A DNA stretch of 64,000 nt from Lingula anatina (lineage: Eukaryota; Brachiopoda; Lingulata; Lingulida; Lingulidae). The position numbers and the translations under genes were made by a program. How positions within the stretch are numbered: position 1 is the first letter of the stretch; every line of letters starts with the position of its first letter. Where the stretch lies: contig NW_019774759.1 in NCBI RefSeq assembly GCF_001039355.2, positions 83,072 to 147,071 on the forward strand. Direction: 5' to 3'. The notes beneath the pieces were generated by a model. It was not told the DNA's origin, made no database searches, and saw only the letters and a list, made by a program, of their open reading frames with translations. Below, piece after piece: positions 63,801 through 64,000 of this stretch.

Positions 63801-64000
63801 GGAAAAAGTTGATGAATAAAGTATTTGTAGATGGAGTGAGAAACTTTGGATGATTTTAACCTATTAATCCACATTGTGAGGAACATGATGTTCAGTACAC
63901 TATGGCTGCATATCAGTTTATATTATTTTGTATTTAGGAATCCCTGCCTCTGTTCAAATTGCCCATATTGCTGCTTCCCGTGAGGCGTCCTTTTCCAATT
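20414..64000 (+). CDS. RERE: RERE / Atrophin transcriptional co-repressor, whole gene span (3' end missing)
   Basis: This entry gives the full span; exons are listed separately. Twenty-two phase-consistent coding exons give about 1,216 residues. The order is BAH (~66-215), ELM2 (~205-325), SANT (~322-372), GATA-type zinc finger (C428-C453), a Ser/Arg/Pro-rich linker (~500-930), the atrophin FYK box (~935-965), the LSEYARPHV box (~1034-1049) and an Arg/Glu-rich helix (~1083-1126). This is the RERE order. ATN1-type short atrophins lack the BAH/ELM2/SANT half. Family knowledge: RERE is a nuclear co-repressor that uses ELM2/SANT to bind HDAC1/2 and its C-terminal half to bind nuclear receptors such as TLX, and it acts in developmental patterning. 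The human protein is about 1,570 residues, so roughly a quarter should lie beyond the right edge. No long polyglutamine tract is present. Confidence 0.96.
20634..24013 (+). other. RERE intron 1
   Basis: A 3.4-kb intron bounded by GTAAGTG and TCTCTTCAG. It contains a G-rich then A-rich then C-rich stretch at 22060-22155 (listed separately). I see no gene. CpG falls sharply from here onwards. Confidence 0.85.
22060..22155. repeat. G-rich / poly-A / C-rich inverted stretch
   Basis: A run of GGGTGGGG-type sequence (22062-22085) is followed by poly-A (about 22114-22134) and then CACCCCCACCCACCCACC (from 22136). The G-rich and C-rich arms can pair as a hairpin. The G arm alone could form a G-quadruplex in RNA, since this is the transcribed sense strand. 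Confidence 0.6.
24014..24084 (+). CDS. RERE: RERE exon 2 (BAH start)
   Basis: 71 bases encoding [20 protein letters not shown] and on to DIRL, the first strand region of the BAH domain. Human RERE has [20 protein letters not shown] at this place. Acceptor TTCAG|AA, donor TTG|GTGAGT. It enters in phase 1 and leaves in phase 0. Confidence 0.93.
24556..24895. repeat. Diverged ~85-bp tandem repeat, about four units
   Basis: Units begin near 24556, 24650, 24741 and 24822. Each carries the same order of words: a GATTAGCTCACCA-like head, a GCCAATCTAATC-like middle, and a CCACCATATT-like segment before a stretch resembling TCTGATATTTCT. Homology is visible by eye, but identity is low. Confidence 0.55.
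25595..25636. repeat. (CA)n microsatellite
   Basis: About 21 CA units directly following a short TA run. Confidence 0.95.
26793..27055. mobile_element. MITE-like element in intron 2
   Basis: Terminal inverted repeats GGGACTGTTCACAATGAA (26793) and its near complement ending GTCCC at 27055, with one or two mismatches. They enclose 263 bp with no coding capacity. I could not define a clean target-site duplication. This is probably a non-autonomous DNA transposon remnant. Confidence 0.65.
28902..28944. repeat. (TG)n microsatellite
   Basis: About 21 TG units in intron 2. Confidence 0.95.
29254..29359 (+). CDS. RERE: RERE exon 3 (BAH)
   Basis: 106 bases containing [20 protein letters not shown] and DRHTEN. 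Human RERE reads [20 protein letters not shown] followed by DRHNEN, so this is the best single identifier of the gene. Acceptor TTCCAG|AGC, donor AACA|GTAAGT, leaving phase 1. The piece TACCAGCTTTTGGTACAG (29323-29340) recurs as the core of the tandem repeat in the following intron. Confidence 0.96.
29396..29590. repeat. 31-bp minisatellite seeded by exon 3 sequence
   Basis: Six copies of TACCAGCTTTTGGTA followed by CAG or TAG start at 29422, 29453, 29484, 29515, 29539 and 29565, plus a partial copy at about 29397. The first units are exactly 31 bp; later ones are shortened to 24-26 bp. Between cores lies TGTCGACTCTG or TGTCTATA. The 18-base core is identical to exon 3 at 29323-29340. Confidence 0.92.
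31579..31735. repeat. ~21-bp minisatellite
   Basis: A diverged tandem array built on words like TTTAGAATGGCCCTGATGTGG, with about seven units in 157 bp. It is open in several frames simply because the unit length is a multiple of three. I see no sign of coding. Confidence 0.8.
32146..32357. mobile_element. MITE-like element with TAA target duplication
   Basis: A 212-bp element. The left end is GACTGCATTCCCACAGATTT and the right end is its exact reverse complement, with similarity continuing about 14 bases inward. TAA flanks both sides (32143-32145 and 32358-32360). A three-base TAA/TTA duplication is typical of the PIF/Harbinger superfamily, but the assignment is tentative. There is no coding capacity. 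Confidence 0.82.
33118..33454. mobile_element. MITE-like element, copy B (TTAA family)
   Basis: A 337-bp element with perfect 18-base ends (AGGGATAATAACTCTTCG and its complement) and perfect TTAA duplications at 33114-33117 and 33455-33458. It is the inverted counterpart of 2981-3319. A TTAA target is typical of piggyBac-type transposons; a TA target (Tc1/mariner type) also fits if the ends are extended by one base. Confidence 0.88.
36219..36254. repeat. (CT)n microsatellite
   Basis: About 18 CT units in intron 3. Confidence 0.95.
37238..37285. repeat. C-rich block with G-quadruplex potential on the minus strand
   Basis: Repeated runs of four or more C separated by A or T. The complementary strand has several G tracts and could form a G-quadruplex; the C strand could form an i-motif. 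Confidence 0.7.
37705..38100. repeat. Diverged ~160-bp tandem repeat
   Basis: TTAGTTAAATCTT recurs at about 37708 and 37871, followed in both by GGTGTTGAAA (GTGTTGAAAAGAG or GTGTTGAAATAAG) and then a GGAAAAAxGCAAACAAT word (about 37776 and 37936). A third weaker copy of the last part lies near 38036-38090. Substitutions are many. Confidence 0.55.
40506..40602 (+). CDS. RERE: RERE exon 4 (BAH)
   Basis: 97 bases encoding [20 protein letters not shown], then [12 protein letters not shown]. Human RERE has LVITDPVIKNRELFISD here. Acceptor TTTCAG|AT, donor CAG|GTAAGT. It enters in phase 1 and leaves in phase 2. Confidence 0.94.
40946..40987. repeat. (TG)n microsatellite
   Basis: About 20 TG units in intron 4. 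Confidence 0.95.
41672..41733. repeat. (ATTT)n tetranucleotide array
   Basis: About 15 uninterrupted ATTT units. An array this long and perfect is likely polymorphic. Confidence 0.95.
43059..43212 (+). CDS. RERE: RERE exon 5 (BAH end, ELM2 start)
   Basis: 154 bases containing [40 protein letters not shown] and IRVGSSHQ. Human has RGKCNISHFSDIFAAREF and [14 protein letters not shown] placed the acceptor at CTTCAG|AGGG because phase 2 from exon 4 then restores Arg-Gly-Lys. Donor CAG|GTGAGT, phase 0. Confidence 0.95.
43340..43460 (+). repeat. G-run cluster at the 5' end of intron 5
   Basis: Many runs of three to six G on the transcribed strand (for example GGGGGGTGGTGGGGGATGG at 43350). Intronic G runs near donors can act as splicing enhancers and could fold as an RNA G-quadruplex. 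Confidence 0.6.
43986..44119 (+). CDS. RERE: RERE exon 6 (ELM2)
   Basis: 134 bases containing [20 protein letters not shown] and then [20 protein letters not shown]. The end matches human [22 protein letters not shown]. Acceptor CTACAG|GCT, donor TAG|GTAAGG, leaving phase 2. Confidence 0.95.
44142..44187. repeat. (TC)n microsatellite
   Basis: About 23 CT units starting some 20 bases after the exon 6 donor, ending in a C run. Confidence 0.95.
45991..46165. mobile_element. Possible MITE remnant in intron 6
   Basis: GATGTGTTCAGACATG at 45991 is matched in reverse complement by CATGTCTGAACACA at 46149-46162, about 140 bases away, and the pairing extends loosely outward. No target duplication could be assigned. 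This is weaker than the other two families. Confidence 0.45.
47181..47280 (+). CDS. RERE: RERE exon 7 (ELM2)
   Basis: 100 bases: [20 protein letters not shown] followed by [13 protein letters not shown]. Human has [20 protein letters not shown] and ASRDDTTLNALNTL, which is near identity. Acceptor TTGCAG|AAG, donor ATT|GTAAGC, phase 0. Confidence 0.97.
47534..47632 (+). CDS. RERE: RERE exon 8 (ELM2 end, SANT start)
   Basis: 99 bases: [20 protein letters not shown] and [13 protein letters not shown]. The WTEED segment opens the SANT domain. Acceptor CTCAG|CTG, donor TCT|GTAAGT, phase 0 on both sides. Confidence 0.96.
47671..47750. repeat. 20-bp tandem repeat in intron 8 (shared satellite family, reverse orientation)
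   Basis: Four 20-bp units such as GTGTTAGGTGTGACATCAAT and GTGTTGGGTGTGACATTAAT. The reverse complement of the first contains TGTCACACCTAACAC. The same 15-mer occurs in the coding repeat of exon 16 and in the intron 20 array. Confidence 0.9.
48909..48989 (+). CDS. RERE: RERE exon 9 (SANT)
   Basis: 81 bases: [20 protein letters not shown] and LLSHKET. Human reads [20 protein letters not shown] followed by LLPNKET, so the first twenty residues are identical. This is the helix 2-3 part of the SANT domain. Acceptor TTTCAG|AAA, donor ACG|GTGAGT, phase 0. Confidence 0.97.
49939..49988. repeat. (TG)n microsatellite
   Basis: About 25 GT units in intron 9. Confidence 0.95.
52447..52510. repeat. (TG)n microsatellite
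   Basis: About 31 TG units followed by alternating CACGCACGCGCGCG. An alternating purine-pyrimidine tract like this can adopt Z-DNA. Confidence 0.95.
54466..54607 (+). CDS. RERE: RERE exon 10 (end of SANT, basic linker)
   Basis: 142 bases: [16 protein letters not shown], then [15 protein letters not shown] and SRPASSEF. The YYYWKKTP and HRRHRRQ words match human RERE. The Arg-rich part is a plausible nuclear localisation signal. Acceptor CTTCAG|GGT, donor TTTT|GTAAGT, leaving phase 1. Confidence 0.95.
55254..55352 (+). CDS. RERE: RERE exon 11 (acidic stretch, first half of zinc finger)
   Basis: 99 bases: FDLSSASE, an Asp/Ser-rich acidic run, then [11 protein letters not shown]428 and C431 are the first two zinc ligands. 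Human has LDLSSASEDDFDSED and YACRHCFTT. Acceptor TTATAG|TTG, donor CAA|GTAAGT, phase 1. Confidence 0.95.
55795..55982 (+). CDS. RERE: RERE exon 12 (second half of GATA-type zinc finger)
   Basis: 188 bases: [28 protein letters not shown], then [15 protein letters not shown]450 and C453 complete a C-x2-C-x18-C-x2-C finger. Human has SKDWHHGGRENILLCTDCR and PPPFMFKPVKEEDD. Acceptor CACCAG|GTT, donor CAG|GTATGT, phase 0. Confidence 0.96.
56249..56410 (+). CDS. RERE: RERE exon 13 (Ser-rich linker)
   Basis: 162 bases: [20 protein letters not shown] and then [20 protein letters not shown]. Human has SSGRNSPSAASTSSND in the equivalent place. The sequence is low-complexity and probably disordered. 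Acceptor TTTCCAG|ATA, donor AAG|GTAGGT, phase 0. Confidence 0.9.
56929..56991 (+). CDS. RERE: RERE exon 14
   Basis: 63 bases encoding [20 protein letters not shown] plus one Lys. Acceptor CCGTTAG|GTG, donor AAG|GTAGGC, phase 0 on both sides, so it can be skipped without a frameshift. The call rests on splice sites and phase; the sequence is loosely like the Lys-rich NKRQREK part of human RERE. Confidence 0.8.
57323..57418 (+). CDS. RERE: RERE exon 15
   Basis: 96 bases: [20 protein letters not shown] then [12 protein letters not shown]. Human has [21 protein letters not shown] around here. Acceptor TTTGTAG|GAG, donor CAG|GTAAAC, phase 0 on both sides, so it is also skippable in frame. Confidence 0.82.
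57831..58141. other. Assembly gap (311 N) in intron 15
   Basis: A run of N inside the intron between exons 15 and 16. Exons on either side join in phase 0, so no coding sequence is required to be missing, but a small exon could be hidden here. Confidence 0.99.
58278..59269 (+). CDS. RERE: RERE exon 16 (large Ser/Arg/Pro-rich linker)
   Basis: 992 bases, about residues 605-935. It begins [20 protein letters not shown], carries an RS-dipeptide run (about residues 666-685) and two further RS clusters, a His/Pro-rich stretch ([19 protein letters not shown]), four PVTPxT heptapeptides (823-850), and [18 protein letters not shown]. Human has VQIKEEALDD and PPPPPRSPSP in the equivalent place, supporting orthology. 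An acidic run (EEEEEE) lies near the end. Vertebrate RERE has a much longer Pro/Gln/His-rich region here. Acceptor TTTTTAG|GAT, donor AAT|GTAAGT (the ATG|TAA reading is a shadow stop), leaving phase 2. SR runs in a co-repressor are unusual and may serve nuclear-speckle or SR-kinase interaction (inference). Confidence 0.93.
58932..59015 (+). repeat. 21-bp coding tandem repeat (PVTPxT x4)
   Basis: Four 21-bp units, arranged as two alternating 42-bp pairs, such as CCTGTCACACCTAACACAAT. They encode [28 protein letters not shown]. The core TGTCACACCTAACAC is identical to repeats in introns 8 and 20. Confidence 0.95.
59642..59800 (+). repeat. ~64-bp triplicated acceptor region before exon 17
   Basis: The word TTTCAGATTTTAC (or TTTCAGATTGTAC) occurs with its AG ending at 59655, 59720 and 59783, spaced 65 and 63 bases. 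Only the last is the conserved exon start. The middle copy keeps the reading frame open. Confidence 0.8.
59784..59940 (+). CDS. RERE: RERE exon 17 (atrophin box)
   Basis: 157 bases. After joining phase 2 it encodes [20 protein letters not shown] then [18 protein letters not shown]. Human has [20 protein letters not shown] then PLAGSKLAKKREE, the most conserved segment of the atrophin C-terminal half. Acceptor ATTCAG|ATT, donor GCT|GTAAGT, phase 0. An upstream acceptor at 59720 would add 21 residues in frame. Confidence 0.94.
60130..60316 (+). CDS. RERE: RERE exon 18 (LSEYARPHV box)
   Basis: 187 bases containing [20 protein letters not shown]. Human has [20 protein letters not shown]. Acceptor AATACAG|AAG, donor ATGG|GTAGGT, leaving phase 1. 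Upstream residues are Ser/Thr-rich and not conserved to my eye. Confidence 0.95.
60547..60607. repeat. (CA)n microsatellite
   Basis: About 30 CA units in intron 18. Confidence 0.95.
60774..60819. repeat. Poly-T tract
   Basis: About 45 consecutive T. An exact length from assembly should not be trusted. Confidence 0.95.
61062..61174 (+). CDS. RERE: Possible alternative RERE exon (cassette or terminal)
   Basis: A strong acceptor (TTTCTTTCCAG|ATG) is in the phase left by exon 18. The frame reads [20 protein letters not shown] then [11 protein letters not shown]. The [12 protein letters not shown] part resembles [13 protein letters not shown] of exon 20 and human [13 protein letters not shown]. 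A weak donor, CAAA|GTGGGG at 61155, would give a 93-base cassette (61062-61154) that rejoins exon 20 in frame. Otherwise the frame ends at TAG 61172-61174 and gives a truncated protein. No AATAAA follows closely, which favours a cassette over a terminal exon. Confidence 0.45.
62065..62167 (+). CDS. RERE: RERE exon 20
   Basis: 103 bases: [20 protein letters not shown] then [15 protein letters not shown]. It corresponds to human [20 protein letters not shown]. Acceptor TTTCAG|ATC in phase 1, donor GAG|GTAAGG leaving phase 2. It joins exon 18 directly if the 61062 exon is skipped. Confidence 0.92.
62210..62400. repeat. ~17-bp tandem repeat in intron 20 (shared satellite family)
   Basis: Units such as ATGTCACACCTAACACC and ATGTCACACTTAACACA repeat from 62210, then decay, and the full word ATGTCACACCTAACACA returns near 62352. 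Same family as intron 8 and exon 16. Confidence 0.85.
62594..62721 (+). CDS. RERE: RERE exon 21 (Arg/Glu-rich helix)
   Basis: 128 bases: [20 protein letters not shown] then [20 protein letters not shown]. This is the charged helix that gives vertebrate RERE its name (Arg-Glu repeats; human [14 protein letters not shown]). It probably forms a single alpha-helix or coiled coil. Acceptor TTTCCAG|GCT, donor GGAG|GTGATT (weak after +4), leaving phase 1. Confidence 0.93.
63300..63506 (+). CDS. RERE: RERE exon 22
   Basis: 207 bases: [20 protein letters not shown], a Pro-rich part ([20 protein letters not shown]), and [14 protein letters not shown]. Human has [20 protein letters not shown] and NPLERERLALAG in order. 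Acceptor GACTAG|GTG, donor CTGG|GTAAGT, leaving phase 1. Confidence 0.93.
63938..64000 (+). CDS. RERE: RERE exon 23, cut by the window edge
   Basis: Begins after TATTTAG|GAA in the required phase and reads [20 protein letters not shown] to the edge without a stop. The residues are not clearly alignable to human RERE by eye, so the call rests on the acceptor, the phase and the expected position. Confidence 0.6.

Noticed and set aside
1-64000. tRNA or rRNA genes
   Set aside because: I looked for B-box-like GTTCGANTCC words and rRNA-like conserved blocks and saw none with a matching context. A covariance-model scan would be decisive.

Overview
The window is eukaryotic nuclear DNA: intron-rich genes with GT-AG splice sites, long AT-rich introns full of dinucleotide microsatellites, small inverted-repeat elements, and a 311-base assembly gap (57831-58141). 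The protein similarities I recognise are metazoan. The overall style (CA/GA microsatellites, many MITE-like elements, apparent heterozygosity, CpG loss limited to one gene body) fits a marine invertebrate, perhaps a lophotrochozoan such as a mollusc. That placement is inference; nothing here fixes the species.

Left part, minus strand (about 4.3-14.0 kb). Two long overlapping open frames, 11182-13212 and 8066-11203, encode one or two large, charged, probably disordered proteins that I do not recognise. They overlap by 22 bases in frames offset by one, and the downstream frame has no ATG at its head, so they look like one gene of about 1,700 codons interrupted by a frameshift. A possible upstream exon lies at 13713-13991. 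The 3' end of this gene with its flank (6691-8999) occurs a second time, about 1% different, at 4324-6620, with a single N at the junction. This is either a recent tandem duplication or a second haplotype wrongly kept in the assembly.

Middle (14.0-20.4 kb). I can support no gene here. The stretch holds microsatellites and short repeats and keeps a high CpG content.

Right part, plus strand (20.4 kb to the end). One gene fills two thirds of the window: the atrophin-family transcriptional co-repressor RERE (Atrophin; Drosophila Atro/Gug). I reconstructed 22 coding exons from splice sites, reading phase and similarity to RERE. They give about 1,216 residues in order: BAH domain, ELM2, SANT, GATA-type zinc finger, a long Ser/Arg/Pro-rich linker, the atrophin FYK..L..GWNSC box, the [16 protein letters not shown] box, and an Arg/Glu-rich helix. 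The gene runs off the right edge. Intron 3 is about 11 kb.

The main unusual findings are: a 15-bp satellite core found in two introns that also makes up a coding heptapeptide repeat in exon 16; an intronic minisatellite whose core equals a piece of the adjacent exon 3; a triplicated splice acceptor before exon 17 that offers an in-frame 21-residue extension; a possible extra cassette or terminal exon at 61062; several MITE-like elements, one flanked by perfect TTAA duplications; and a sharp CpG drop at the start of the RERE gene body.
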